64,000 nt of DNA from NCBI RefSeq assembly GCF_039535475.1, contig NZ_BAAAXG010000026.1, forward strand, positions 3,777,501 through 3,841,500, given 5' to 3'. The notes below the pieces were generated by a model. The model was given only the letters and a program-made list of their open reading frames with translations. It was not told the DNA's origin and did not search any database. Origin of the DNA: Streptomyces showdoensis (GTDB lineage: Bacteria; Actinomycetota; Actinomycetes; Streptomycetales; Streptomycetaceae). The position numbers and the translations under genes were made by a program. This document shows, in pieces, positions 26,131-34,424 of the stretch (its first letter is position 1; the number at the start of each line of letters is the position of its first letter).

Positions 26131-26168
26131 GACGGCCCGCCGGCCCCTTCCCGGGGCGGCGGGCCGTC
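26131..26168 (+). terminator. Hairpin after the small secreted peptide gene
   Basis: GACGGCCCGCCG (26131-26142) pairs perfectly with CGGCGGGCCGTC (26157-26168); CCCC/GGGG extends the stem after a one-base bulge, leaving a TTCCC loop. Confidence 0.75.
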
Positions 26169-26227
26169 GCCCGTCTCTGGCATGATCCCCCTGCGCGACA
26201 GGAGGCCACGAGACAAGGAACAGCACC

Positions 26228-26968
26228 ATGACCGAACAGCAGCCCGTCGCCCTCGTCACCGGCTCGTCCTCGGGGATCGGGGCCGCCGTCGCCCGCAGGC
26301 TCGCCGCCGCGGGCTACCGGGTCGCCGTCAACTCGGCCCGCTCCGTCGAGGCGGGCGAGAAGCTCGCCGCGGAACTCCCCGGCGCCCACTACGTCCGGGC
26401 CGACGTCGCCGACCAGGCCCAGGCCACCCGCCTCGTCGAGGAGACCGTGGCACACTTCGGCCGCCTGGACCTGCTGGTCAACAGCGCGGGCACCACCCGC
26501 TTCATCCCGCACGACGACCTCGAGGCCGCCTCGCCCGACGTGTGGCGGCACCTCTACGACGTCAACGTCATCGGCGTCTGGCAGACCGTCACCGCCGCCG
26601 TCCCCCACCTGCGCGCGGCGGGCGGCGCCATCGTGAACGTCTCCTCGCAGGCCGGCGTCCGGCCGGGCGGCAGCTCCATCCCGTACGCGGTGACGAAGGC
26701 CGCCGTCAACCACATGACCAAGCTGCTCGCCAAGACCCTCGGCCCCGAGGTGCGGGTCAACGCGGTCGCGCCGGGGCTCATCGACACCCCGTGGTTCGAC
26801 GGCGTCGAGGGCGCCGACGCCGCCAAGGAACACGTCGCCTCGGTGGTGCCGCTGCGCCGGGTGGGACGGCCCGAGGACATCGCCGAGGCCGTGCACGACC
26901 TCGCCAAGGCCACGTACATCACGGGCGAGGTGCTGCTCGTGGACGGCGGCGGCCACCTGCTCGGCTGA
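26228..26968 (+). CDS. SDR-family oxidoreductase
   Basis: A 246-residue classical short-chain dehydrogenase. The cofactor motif TGSSSGIGAAVARRL lies near residues 11-25, NSAG near 89, the catalytic serine in IVNVSSQAGVRPG and YAVTKAAVNHM gives the YxxxK pair. The C terminus ITGEVLLVDGGGHLLG is typical of FabG-like enzymes. Asn-Ser-Ala-Arg-Ser after the second strand (VAVNSARS) suggests NADP(H) preference. Substrate unknown. Ribosome site AAGGA 7 nt before ATG. Convergent with the next gene. Confidence 0.9.
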   Translation: MTEQQPVALVTGSSSGIGAAVARRLAAAGYRVAVNSARSVEAGEKLAAELPGAHYVRADVADQAQATRLVEETVAHFGRLDLLVNSAGTTRFIPHDDLEAASPDVWRHLYDVNVIGVWQTVTAAVPHLRAAGGAIVNVSSQAGVRPGGSSIPYAVTKAAVNHMTKLLAKTLGPEVRVNAVAPGLIDTPWFDGVEGADAAKEHVASVVPLRRVGRPEDIAEAVHDLAKATYITGEVLLVDGGGHLLG

Positions 26969-26976
26969 GCGGGCCG

Positions 26977-27912
26977 TCAGCCCTCCTCGCCGTGGCGACG
27001 GCGGGCGCGGGCACGGGCGAGCATGGTCAGGGCGGTGCCGAGGGTGACCGCGGCGCCGGCCGCCAGGGGCCACCGTCCGGTGCCCCCGCCGGTGTCGGCC
27101 AGCCTGCCGCCCACCGTCTGCTCCGGCGCTGGGTCCCCCGCCGGGTCGGGGGCCGGGGCGGGGGTGGAGGTGTGCCCGGGGTCGGGCGTCGGCCGCGGGC
27201 CGCCGGGGTCCGGCGTGGGCTTCGGTCCGGGGTCGGGCGTCGGCTTCGGGTCCGGCGTCGGCTTCGGGTCCGGGGTGGGCTCGGGGTCCGGGGTCGGCTT
27301 CGGGTCCGGCGTCGGTTCCGGGTCGGGGTCCGGGTCGGCCGGGCGGTAGATCTCGGACTCGGTCCATCCGGCGCCCTCGCCCTCGTCGTCGCCGTACTCC
27401 ACGTTCACCCCCGCGCCGAAGGCGTAGAACTGCGAGGGGGCGTCCGCCGTGAACTTCATGCGCAGCGGGAAGGTGCTCTTCCCGGGCGGGAAGGGGCGCC
27501 CGGCCAGAGCAGGATCCGTGTTGATGAGATGCGACGGCTGCGGCGGGCTGAACTCCTGCTCCCGCCACTGCCCGTCGACCTTCATCTGGATCCGTATCTG
27601 CTCCGGCCGCAGACCGGGGTAGTCCTCGTCGACGTCCCACCACAGCAGGACCTCCAGGTCCCGCAGCACCCCGTCGCCGGTGTTGTCCAGGGTGAGCGTG
27701 AACTCCTGCCACTCGCCGCCCGCGAGGAACCGTTTCGGAAGTCCGCTCACGCTGGGGACCACCAGTACGTCCGGCGCCTTCCGCTCCTCCGCCGCGTCCG
27801 GAGCGGACACGGCGGGCGGGCGGGACGCGTCCGCCGCCGCGGGGGTGGCCGGCCAGGTGGCGGGGGACAGGACCGAGACGGCCGCGAGGGCTGCGATGCG
27901 CGTGGATTTCAA
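26977..27912 (-). CDS. Sortase substrate: LADTG cell-wall-anchored protein with Pro-Asp stalk
   Basis: A 311-residue surface protein. A signal peptide (KSTRIAALAAVSVLSPATWPATPAAADA) is followed by a globular domain of about 150 residues (GEWQEFTLTLDNTGDGVLRDLEVLLWWDV). Next comes a low-complexity stalk of PDPxPT repeats (about residues 195-255), and then the sorting signal LADTG, a hydrophobic helix (WPLAAGAAVTLGTALTML) and ARARARRRHGEEG. LAxTG is the class E sortase motif of Streptomyces. No sortase lies in the window, so a housekeeping sortase elsewhere must act. Function of the domain unknown. Confidence 0.85.
   Translation of the reverse strand: MKSTRIAALAAVSVLSPATWPATPAAADASRPPAVSAPDAAEERKAPDVLVVPSVSGLPKRFLAGGEWQEFTLTLDNTGDGVLRDLEVLLWWDVDEDYPGLRPEQIRIQMKVDGQWREQEFSPPQPSHLINTDPALAGRPFPPGKSTFPLRMKFTADAPSQFYAFGAGVNVEYGDDEGEGAGWTESEIYRPADPDPDPEPTPDPKPTPDPEPTPDPKPTPDPKPTPDPGPKPTPDPGGPRPTPDPGHTSTPAPAPDPAGDPAPEQTVGGRLADTGGGTGRWPLAAGAAVTLGTALTMLARARARRRHGEEG
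27228..27317. repeat. 18-bp tandem repeats encoding the Pro-Asp stalk
   Basis: Five imperfect copies of an 18-bp unit (TCGGGTCCGGCGTCGGCT type) encode the PDPKPT/PDPEPT repeats. In-frame unit changes would vary stalk length. Confidence 0.75.
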
Positions 27913-28005
27913 GGGATTCGTCGTTTCGCCGAGGTGGGTGGACGGGACGATTCCACCCTGGGGCGACGAACCGTCACCGGGTACCCCGTCGCGGTTGATC
28001 GACCC

Positions 28006-28020
28006 ATAAACGACGTTTAT
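28006..28020. promoter_or_regulatory. AT-rich perfect palindrome ATAAACG-A-CGTTTAT
   Basis: A 15-bp palindrome with 7-bp arms, unusually AT-rich here. It lies 94 nt upstream of the sortase-substrate gene and 14 nt beyond the GNAT stop. Candidate operator for the sortase-substrate gene; regulator unknown. Confidence 0.45.
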
Positions 28021-28033
28021 CGCCCATCCGCCG

Positions 28034-28477
28034 CTAAAGGCTCAGCTTGAACCCGTCGTGGCTGCGGGCGAAGCCCAGCGAGGCGTAGAAGCGGTGGGCG
28101 GCCGTGCGGTCCTTGTTGCTGGTGAGCTGGACGAGCGCGCAGCCCCGGGCCCGGGCCCTGGCCACCGCGCGCTCCATCAGCTCCCGGCCGAGTCCGCCGC
28201 CGCGCCGGTCGGCCCTGATCCGGACCGCCTCGATCAGCGCCCGTTCGGCGCCGCCCTTGCCGAGGCCGGGGATGTACGTGGCCTGCAGGCAGCCCACGAC
28301 GAGGACGCCGTCCACCAGGACGAGGACCTCGTTGCGCGGATCGGCCTCGATGTCCGCGAACGCCCGCTCGTAGGCGGCGGTGACGGGCACCGAGGCCGGG
28401 TCCACCACCCGCTCCTCGTCGGCGAGCAGCGCGAGGACGGCGGGCAGGTCGGCACGGGTGGCGGGGCGCAGGATCAC
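28034..28477 (-). CDS. GNAT-family N-acetyltransferase
   Basis: A 147-residue acetyltransferase. It starts VILRPATRADLPAVLALLADEE and carries the acetyl-CoA-binding motif IRADRRGGGLGRELMERAVARARARGC near residues 86-112. The C-terminal RTAAHRFYASLGFARSHDGFKLSL is a GNAT hallmark. GTG at 28477 is supported by a GAGACT hexamer ending 7 nt upstream, another leaderless-type arrangement; no Shine-Dalgarno. Substrate unknown. Confidence 0.85.
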   Translation of the reverse strand: MILRPATRADLPAVLALLADEERVVDPASVPVTAAYERAFADIEADPRNEVLVLVDGVLVVGCLQATYIPGLGKGGAERALIEAVRIRADRRGGGLGRELMERAVARARARGCALVQLTSNKDRTAAHRFYASLGFARSHDGFKLSL

Positions 28478-28512
28478 GGCCCGCAGTCTCGCACACCCGT
28501 GCCGACGGGGAA

Positions 28513-30357
28513 CTACGGGCGGAAGCGCAGGACCTGCGGGTCGTGGTCGCTGTTCTGGTCCGCGAACTCGGCGTTGATGTGCACGCTGTCGTACTCGAAG
28601 TGGTGCACGCCGGGGCTGGTCAGGATCTGGTCGAGGACCTGGCTGTTGCCCTGGTAGACGTACGAGTAGCGCTCGCTGCGCGGCAGCGACTTGACCGCCG
28701 GGTACAGCGCGCCGCCGTCGGTCAGCGCCTTCGTGGTCCCGGAGAACTCGAAGTCGTTGATGTCGCCGAGGACCAGCACGTCGGCCTGCTTGTCCAGGGC
28801 CAGGACGTCCTTCACGAAGGCGTTGACGGCCTGCCCCTGGAGCAGCCGCTTGACCTCGGAGGAACGGGCCGGGGGCTGGTGGTGCGAGACGATGGACTCG
28901 TCGCCGCCCTTGGAGCCGAAGTGGTTGGCGACCACGATCACCGTGCGGCCGCGGAAGAGGAACTCGCCCGCGAGCGGCTTGCGGCTGTTCTCCCAGGCGG
29001 TGTTCGCCGGGTCGATCCGGCCGGGGGAGAGGGTCAGGTGGGCGTCGCCCTTCGTGCCCGTCACCGCGGTCGCGGTCGTGGCGTCGCCGCCCGGGCGGTC
29101 CACGAAGGAGACCCGGGCCGGGTTGAAGAGGAAGACCTGACGGATGTTGCCGCCGGGCTCGCCGCCGTCCTTGCCGTTCTGCGGGTCGATCGAGCGCCAC
29201 TCGTACGCCGGGCCGCCGGCCGCGACGATCGCCTCGGTGAACTTCTTCAGCGTCGCGCCGGCCGTGACGGTGCCGTCGTTCTTGGCCCCGTTGTCGTCCT
29301 GGATCTCCTCCAGCGCGACGACGTCGGGCGAGGCGAGGTTCTCGACGACCGCCTTCGCGAGCGCGTCGAACTTCTCCTGCGGGTCGGTCGGGTCGAGGTT
29401 CTCCACGTTGTACGTGGCGACCGCCAGCTCGTTCTTGTGCTGCTTGTCGGTCACCTCGCGCTCCAGGCCGAGGTCCACGTGCTTGCCCAGCGTGTTCGCG
29501 ACCAGGGTGTAGCCGCCGAACTGGTTGAAGTCGAGCGGGCCCTCGGTCCGGCCGACCAGCCAGTCGCCGACGTTCGCCTTGGGGAAGGGCTGCTGGGCGA
29601 TCGGCGCCAGCTGCTGGATCTGCAGGCGGCCGGTGTTCTGGGAGTCGTACGAGCCGTAGACCGTGCCACCGCGGAGGTTGGGGTTCTCGAACGGCTTCAC
29701 CGACACCCACAGCTCGGAGTACGGGTCGGTGGCGCCGACCACCCGCGAGGTGCCGACGCGGACGTTGGTGCCCTCCAGGGACTCGTAGTAGTCCAGGGCG
29801 TAGGCCTCGGGGTCCAGGGTGAGGCCGTTGATGGAGCCGCCGGCCGCCGGGTCGCCCTCGGGGGCGTACGCGCGCGGCACCGAACCCGCCCAGATGGTGA
29901 CGGGCGCCGGAACCGGGTTGCCCTGCGACAGGACCGTGACGACCGGCTTGGAGATCTGGGTCAGCGACTGGTTGCCGGAGTTCAGGCCGCCCGGCACGTA
30001 CTCGGTCACCGAGCCGTTGACGCTGACCGAGTCGCCGACGGCGACGGTCGGCACGGAGCTGGTGAAGACGAAGATGCCCTCGCTCGTGGCCGGGTTCTCG
30101 TCCGCCTGCGGGTCCTGCATCCAGAAGCCGCGCGAGCCGTACGTGCGCACGCCGGTGACGATGCCGGTGACACCCGTGACCGGCTTGCCGGCCAGCGGCG
30201 AGACCCGGGTGGTGCCCTGGATGTCGTGGATGCGGACGGGAGCCGCGCCCGTGGTCACGTCGTCGGCGGACGCGGACGCGCCGCCCAGCAGGCCGGCGGC
30301 GAGGGCGGCGGAGACGACGGCGGCGACGGCGGCGGATCTCGGTATGGAGGAAGACAT
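28513..30357 (-). CDS. Secreted endonuclease/exonuclease/phosphatase-family protein (ExeM-like nuclease)
   Basis: A 614-residue exported protein. A signal peptide (residues 1-32, AAVVSAALAAGLLGGASASAD) precedes an OB-fold-like N-terminal region (VRIHDIQGTTRVSPLAGKPVTGVTGIVTGVRTYGSRGFWMQDP). The C-terminal EEP nuclease domain follows from about residue 300 (ATYNVENLDPTD, VVALEEIQDDNG, VIVVANHFGSKGG, VLVLGDINDFEFSG, DQNSDHDPQVLRF), with all metal and catalytic signatures intact. Likely an extracellular DNase, perhaps for phosphate or nucleotide scavenging. ATG at 30357 has GGAG 7 nt upstream; the longer open frame is not real. A TTGACA lies on its strand at 30433-30438. Confidence 0.9.
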   Translation of the reverse strand: MSSSIPRSAAVAAVVSAALAAGLLGGASASADDVTTGAAPVRIHDIQGTTRVSPLAGKPVTGVTGIVTGVRTYGSRGFWMQDPQADENPATSEGIFVFTSSVPTVAVGDSVSVNGSVTEYVPGGLNSGNQSLTQISKPVVTVLSQGNPVPAPVTIWAGSVPRAYAPEGDPAAGGSINGLTLDPEAYALDYYESLEGTNVRVGTSRVVGATDPYSELWVSVKPFENPNLRGGTVYGSYDSQNTGRLQIQQLAPIAQQPFPKANVGDWLVGRTEGPLDFNQFGGYTLVANTLGKHVDLGLEREVTDKQHKNELAVATYNVENLDPTDPQEKFDALAKAVVENLASPDVVALEEIQDDNGAKNDGTVTAGATLKKFTEAIVAAGGPAYEWRSIDPQNGKDGGEPGGNIRQVFLFNPARVSFVDRPGGDATTATAVTGTKGDAHLTLSPGRIDPANTAWENSRKPLAGEFLFRGRTVIVVANHFGSKGGDESIVSHHQPPARSSEVKRLLQGQAVNAFVKDVLALDKQADVLVLGDINDFEFSGTTKALTDGGALYPAVKSLPRSERYSYVYQGNSQVLDQILTSPGVHHFEYDSVHINAEFADQNSDHDPQVLRFRP

Positions 30358-30501
30358 CAAGGAGCTCCGTGAGGGCTTGGAGAAACGATCGAACGGTCTA
30401 CGCGCGTCAATTTCGTTGCAGACCCTTCGACTTGTCAAGGGTCGACGGGTGTACGAAGGCTGACGCCTCCGTGAACCGCCGGACCGCCCCGCGAATACGT
30501 C

Positions 30502-30507
30502 TACGCT
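30502..30507 (+). promoter_or_regulatory. -10-like TACGCT upstream of the 491-aa gene
   Basis: TACGCT lies about 55 nt before the ATG at 30563, which has its own GAGGAG ribosome site. No clear -35. Confidence 0.35.
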
Positions 30508-30562
30508 GAAGGCCGCTCTAAGCGCCGTGAAGGCCCCGCACTCGTCGAGGAGAACACCCCAG

Positions 30563-32038
30563 ATGGCACCGGACCGCCAGACCCTTCCCCCCGTCCGCTT
30601 GCGCTCGGACGCGGAGTTGGCGCGGGACGCCCTGGCCACCCCCCTCCTCGCCCGCGCCGTGCGGCTCGCCCGCTGGGCCGGGCCGGAGACCCGGGTCGGG
30701 GCGGGCGGCGAGCTCGTCGACGAGCAGCTGCCCGCCGCCGCCGAGGAGCTCGGCCTGGCCGGCGACCCGGACGCCGAGGCGTACGCGAGCGAGGCCTGGC
30801 GGATCGCCGTCGACACCGGCCTCGTGGACGTCCAGGACGGCGAGGAGTCCGAAGCGGGCGAGGAGGCCGTGGAGGCCGTGGAGGGCGCCGGGGACGGCAC
30901 CGTCACTCCCGGCGAGAACCTGGCGCTCGTCACCGGCGGCGCCCCGCAGGACGTCCTCGCGATCTGGCTGGAGGGCTTCGACGCCGTCTTCGCCGACGCC
31001 GCCGCGCCCTACATCGAGGACCTCGACGCACTGGTCGGCGAGGACGGCGAGATCGACTTCGAGGCCCTGGACTGGGACCCGGAGGGCGAGGCCGAGTTCC
31101 TGGAGGGCGTGCTCGGCAACCTCTACCTGCTGACCGTCAGCGAGGGCGGCGCGGGCGAGGGCCCGGTGCCGCTGCCCGCGCTGGCCGCCTCGATGGTCGT
31201 CCCCGACGACATGGGCGAGCCCACCGACGACGTCCTGGAGCAGGTCTCCGACGCGATGATGCGGCTCGACGAGCAGTTCCGGGTCCTCGAACCGATCGGA
31301 CTCGTCGAGTACGACCCCGTCGACGAGGCCCTGATGGCCGAGGAGGGCGAGGAGCCCGCCCCGCCCGTCGACGACGAGGACGTCAGCCGCTACGGCATGG
31401 TCCGGCTCACCCCGCTCGGCCTGTACGGCGTGCGCGCCCGGATGCTGGAGGCCGGACTCGTCGTCCCGGCGGTCGGCGAGCTCGCCGACAAGGGCGCCGA
31501 CGTCCTGCTCGACGGCATCGCCCACTACCCGCAGGACGCGGCCCGCGCCGAGACCGCGGGCTGGCTCACCGCCCGCGAGCCGGGCACCGCCGCCCGGGAA
31601 CTCCTCGCCGCCGCCAAGGGCGGAGACCCGGACTCCCCGCTGCGCCGCCTGCACGCGCAGCAGGCCCTGTCCCTCGTCGGGGCCGAGGCCGAACCGGCCG
31701 TCCGGGAGGTCCTGGACGACCCGGAGCTCGGCGGTCTCGCCCGGGTCTGGCTCGCCGAGCGGGGCGCGGCGGACATCCCGGCCCCGCCGGAGGCGATGAT
31801 CTTCTGGCTGGCCATCGACACGATCGCCGCCCACCTCGACGCCGACGGGGACCTCACCGAGCTCCAGGACCTCATCGAGGGCCTGACCAGCCGGCACGGC
31901 GGCTTCTTCGAAGCGGCCTGGCGGGTCGAGCACCCGGCGACGGCCGAGGTCCTGGAGGCCATGGGCCGGCTGCACCGCGACAAGCCCACCGCCAAGGAGG
32001 CCCGCAAGGCCGCCTTCAAGGCCCGCTCGAAGAACTGA
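30563..32038 (+). CDS. Conserved hypothetical acidic protein (491 aa)
   Basis: A soluble acidic protein starting MAPDRQTLPPVRLRSDAELARDAL. It is unknown to me beyond being a conserved Streptomyces protein. Blocks of Glu/Asp lie near residues 95-115 (EESEAGEEAVEAVEG) and 255-285. The second half has helical repeat-like segments (DAARAETAGWLTAREPGTAARELLAAAKGG, HAQQALSLVGAEAEPAVREVLDDPELGGLARVWLAERG), which resemble HEAT-type helices. The Lys/Ala-rich C terminus KEARKAAFKARSKN is basic. ATG at 30563 has GAGGAG 10 nt upstream. No enzyme motif or membrane segment. Confidence 0.75.
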   Translation: MAPDRQTLPPVRLRSDAELARDALATPLLARAVRLARWAGPETRVGAGGELVDEQLPAAAEELGLAGDPDAEAYASEAWRIAVDTGLVDVQDGEESEAGEEAVEAVEGAGDGTVTPGENLALVTGGAPQDVLAIWLEGFDAVFADAAAPYIEDLDALVGEDGEIDFEALDWDPEGEAEFLEGVLGNLYLLTVSEGGAGEGPVPLPALAASMVVPDDMGEPTDDVLEQVSDAMMRLDEQFRVLEPIGLVEYDPVDEALMAEEGEEPAPPVDDEDVSRYGMVRLTPLGLYGVRARMLEAGLVVPAVGELADKGADVLLDGIAHYPQDAARAETAGWLTAREPGTAARELLAAAKGGDPDSPLRRLHAQQALSLVGAEAEPAVREVLDDPELGGLARVWLAERGAADIPAPPEAMIFWLAIDTIAAHLDADGDLTELQDLIEGLTSRHGGFFEAAWRVEHPATAEVLEAMGRLHRDKPTAKEARKAAFKARSKN

Positions 32039-32066
32039 GCCGTACGCGGGGGACGGGGCCCGGTCC

Positions 32067-32834
32067 TCAGGTCCGCAGGTACGAGGCCCCGTTGAGGTCG
32101 AGCACCGTCCCCGAGGCCCAGGCGGCCTCGGGGGAGGCGAGCCAGTGGACCGCCGCCGCGATCTCCTCCGCGGTGCCGACCCGGCCGAACGGGCTCTGGG
32201 CGAGGATCGCCGCGCCCTCGGGCCCCGCGAGCCGGGGCGCCACCCGCTCGGTCGCGAAGAAGCCCGGGGCGACCGAGGCCACCCCGATCCCGTGCGGGCC
32301 GAGCGCCACGGCCAGCGACTGGCCCAGGGCGTGCACGGCCGCCTTGGTGGCACCGTAGGCCGGGTGGTCCGGCTCGCCCTTGAAGGCGCCGCGCGAGCCG
32401 ATGTTGACGATCCGGCCGGGTACGCCGGCCTCGATCATCCGCCGGGCAGCGAGGTGGCTGAGGTACGCCGTGCCCAGCAGGTTCACCGAGACGTGGCGTT
32501 GCCAGAGCCCGACCCACTCCTCGTACGGGGTGGTGGCCGGCGGGTGCGGCAGGTTGACGGCCGCGTTGTTCACCAGGACGTCGATGCCGCCGAGGCCCCC
32601 GGCCGCCTCGTCCGCGACCCGGGCGGCCTCCGCCGGGTCGGCCAGATCGCCGGAGACCAGCACATGGCCGGTGCCCTCCAGGGCGGCGAGGGTATCGCGG
32701 GCCTCCTCCTCGCGCGAGCCGTAGTGCACGGCCACCCGGTCGCCGCCGGCCGCGAAGGCGCGGGCCACCGCGCGGCCCAGGCCGCGCGAGGCACCGCTGA
32801 CCAGAACGCGCCGGCCGTTGTGGGGCAGGTTCAT
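32067..32834 (-). CDS. SDR-family oxidoreductase
   Basis: A 255-residue short-chain dehydrogenase. It has SGASRGLGRAVARAFAAGGDRVAVHYGSREEE near residues 13-44, NNAAVNLPHPPA near 88, the serine in IVNIGSRGAFKG and YGATKAAVHALG as the YxxxK pair, with the C-terminal ASGTVLDLNGASYLRT. HYGSRE after strand two favours NADP(H). Substrate unknown. It is divergent from the PhoX-type phosphatase across an 88-nt region with a PHO-box-like repeat, and may share its phosphate control. Confidence 0.9.
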   Translation of the reverse strand: MNLPHNGRRVLVSGASRGLGRAVARAFAAGGDRVAVHYGSREEEARDTLAALEGTGHVLVSGDLADPAEAARVADEAAGGLGGIDVLVNNAAVNLPHPPATTPYEEWVGLWQRHVSVNLLGTAYLSHLAARRMIEAGVPGRIVNIGSRGAFKGEPDHPAYGATKAAVHALGQSLAVALGPHGIGVASVAPGFFATERVAPRLAGPEGAAILAQSPFGRVGTAEEIAAAVHWLASPEAAWASGTVLDLNGASYLRT

Positions 32835-32850
32835 GAGGGATCGCCTTTCT

Positions 32851-32872
32851 GTTCAACCGCCGTTTATACGGG
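32851..32872 (+). promoter_or_regulatory. PHO-box-like direct repeat
   Basis: GTTCAACCGCC-GTTTATACGGG are two 11-nt direct repeat units resembling the Streptomyces PhoP consensus GTTCACC-N4. The first unit matches 6 of 7 core bases, the second about 4 of 7. GTTCATG two units further upstream (32829) keeps the 11-nt register. It stands 51 nt before a PhoX-type phosphatase gene. Confidence 0.55.
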
Positions 32873-32922
32873 GGCGCGACCGTGTGCCGCGACACCGGGT
32901 GACGACAGGGAGAAGAACCGTC

Positions 32923-34374
32923 ATGTCTCTCAACCGCAGAGAGTTCGCCAAGAAGTCCGCAGCCACCGGCGCCGGCCTCGCGCTCACCGGCGCCGTCGGC
33001 ACGCTGGCCACCGCGCCCGAGGCGCTGGCCGCCGACGACCCGCAGGAGTTCGCGGCCGAGGGCCACGGCGAGGGCCACGGGCACGGGCACGGCCACGGCC
33101 ACCGGCTGGGCTACGGCGAGCTGGTCCCGGACCCGGACGGCGTCCTCGCCCTGCCCGAGGGCTTCACGTACCGCGTCATCACCCACAGCGGCGTCACCCG
33201 CCTGGAGAGCGGCGAGTTCACGCCCTCCAACCACGACGGCACCGCCACCTTCGCGGGCCGGCGCGGCACCACGTACCTGGTGAACAACCACGAGCTCAAG
33301 GGCCCCCGCGCCAACTGGGCCCACCCCGTCCCGCTCACCGAGGGCCTGGTCTACGACCCGGCGGCGGCCGGCGGCTGCACGGTCGTCGAGGTGCACCGCG
33401 ACGGCACCGTCGCCGAGTGGGTCGGCATCGCCGGCACCTCCACCAACTGCGCGGGCGGCCGCACCCCCTGGGGCACCTGGCTCACCTGCGAGGAGACCGA
33501 GGACCTGGCCGGCAAGAACGGCATGACCAAGGACCACGGCTACGTCTTCGAGGTCGACCCGCACGACCACCGCGCCAACCGGAACCCGAAGCCGGTCAAG
33601 GCCTTCGGCCGCTACGCCCACGAGGCCGTCGTCATCGACCCCAAGCGGGGCCACGCCTACCTCACCGAGGACGCCTCCGGCCCCAACGGCCTGCTCTTCC
33701 GCTGGGTCCCGCCGAAGGGCTTCGAGCACGGCCGGGGGCGGCTCGGCACCCTCGCCGACGACGCCGGCGTGCTCCAGGCCTTCAAGTGCTTCGACTCGGC
33801 CGGCCGCTTCGTCGACGACCTCTCCCGCGCCACGAAGACCGGCACCGTCTACGGCGTGGACTGGGTCGACGTGCCCGACCGCGACGCCCGCAAGACCCCC
33901 GTCCGCAAGCAGTTCGGCCCCGGCGAGGTCACCCGCGCCCGCAAGCTGGAGGGCATGTGGTGGGCCGACGGCGGCACGTACATCGTCTCCTCGTACGCCC
34001 GTGAGGAGAGCCCCGGCGCCGCGCACGACGGCCAGGTCTGGTTCTACGACCCCAAGCGCCGCACCCTCACCCTCCAGGTGCTGCTCGGCGTCAACGCGAC
34101 GCCCGACCAGGACGGCGCCTTCGACGGCCCGGACAACATCACCGTCTCCCCGTACGGCGGCATCGTGATCGCCGAGGACGGCGAGGGCGTCCAGCACCTC
34201 TTCGGCGCGACCGAGAGCGGCCGGACCTACCCGATCGCCCGCAACGACCTGAACGACAGCGAGTTCACCGGCGTGGTCTTCTCGCCCGACGGCGACACCC
34301 TGTTCGCCAACATCCAGGACCCGGGCATCATGCTCGCCATCACCGGCCCGTGGCGCCGACAGCCCCGTCGCTGA
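32923..34374 (+). CDS. Tat-exported PhoX-type phosphatase (DUF839 family)
   Basis: A 483-residue secreted protein. The Tat signal NRREFAKKSAATGAGLALTGAVG spans residues 4-26, with cleavage near ALAADD. A His/Gly-rich segment GHGEGHGHGHGHGHRLG follows at about residues 48-64. The beta-propeller DUF839 body includes YLVNNHELKG, WLTCEETEDLAGK, GRYAHEAVVIDPKRGHAYLTEDAS and FDGPDNITVSPYGGIVIAEDGEG, typical of the Ca/Fe-dependent PhoX family. Likely releases phosphate from organic phosphates outside the cell. ATG at 32923 has AGGGAG 10 nt upstream. The candidate PHO box supports the role. Confidence 0.88.
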   Translation: MSLNRREFAKKSAATGAGLALTGAVGTLATAPEALAADDPQEFAAEGHGEGHGHGHGHGHRLGYGELVPDPDGVLALPEGFTYRVITHSGVTRLESGEFTPSNHDGTATFAGRRGTTYLVNNHELKGPRANWAHPVPLTEGLVYDPAAAGGCTVVEVHRDGTVAEWVGIAGTSTNCAGGRTPWGTWLTCEETEDLAGKNGMTKDHGYVFEVDPHDHRANRNPKPVKAFGRYAHEAVVIDPKRGHAYLTEDASGPNGLLFRWVPPKGFEHGRGRLGTLADDAGVLQAFKCFDSAGRFVDDLSRATKTGTVYGVDWVDVPDRDARKTPVRKQFGPGEVTRARKLEGMWWADGGTYIVSSYAREESPGAAHDGQVWFYDPKRRTLTLQVLLGVNATPDQDGAFDGPDNITVSPYGGIVIAEDGEGVQHLFGATESGRTYPIARNDLNDSEFTGVVFSPDGDTLFANIQDPGIMLAITGPWRRQPRR

Positions 34375-34400
34375 CGCCTCCGGTCCTGGTGCCGTCGCCG

Positions 34401-34423
34401 GGCTGACACCTAACATGTCAGCC
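34401..34423. promoter_or_regulatory. Operator over the GntR gene's -10
   Basis: GGCTGACA-N7-TGTCAGCC is a perfect 8-bp inverted repeat covering TAACAT (34411-34416), a -10-like hexamer ending 8 nt before the ATG at 34425. Autoregulation by the GntR protein is inferred. Confidence 0.6.
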
Positions 34424-34424
34424 C

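Noticed and set aside
27228..27317. Regular repeats that could look like a CRISPR array
   Set aside because: Units are 18 bp, contiguous, without unique spacers, and encode the Pro-Asp stalk of a surface protein.
30422..30442. ACCCTT...AAGGGT inverted repeat upstream of the nuclease gene as an operator
   Set aside because: Only 6-bp arms, and it partly coincides with a possible TTGACA -35; not distinct enough to claim.
28513..30933. N-terminal extension of the secreted nuclease by about 190 residues
   Set aside because: The extension is Ser/Ala/Arg low complexity without a signal; the ATG at 30357 has a good ribosome site and is followed by a proper signal peptide.
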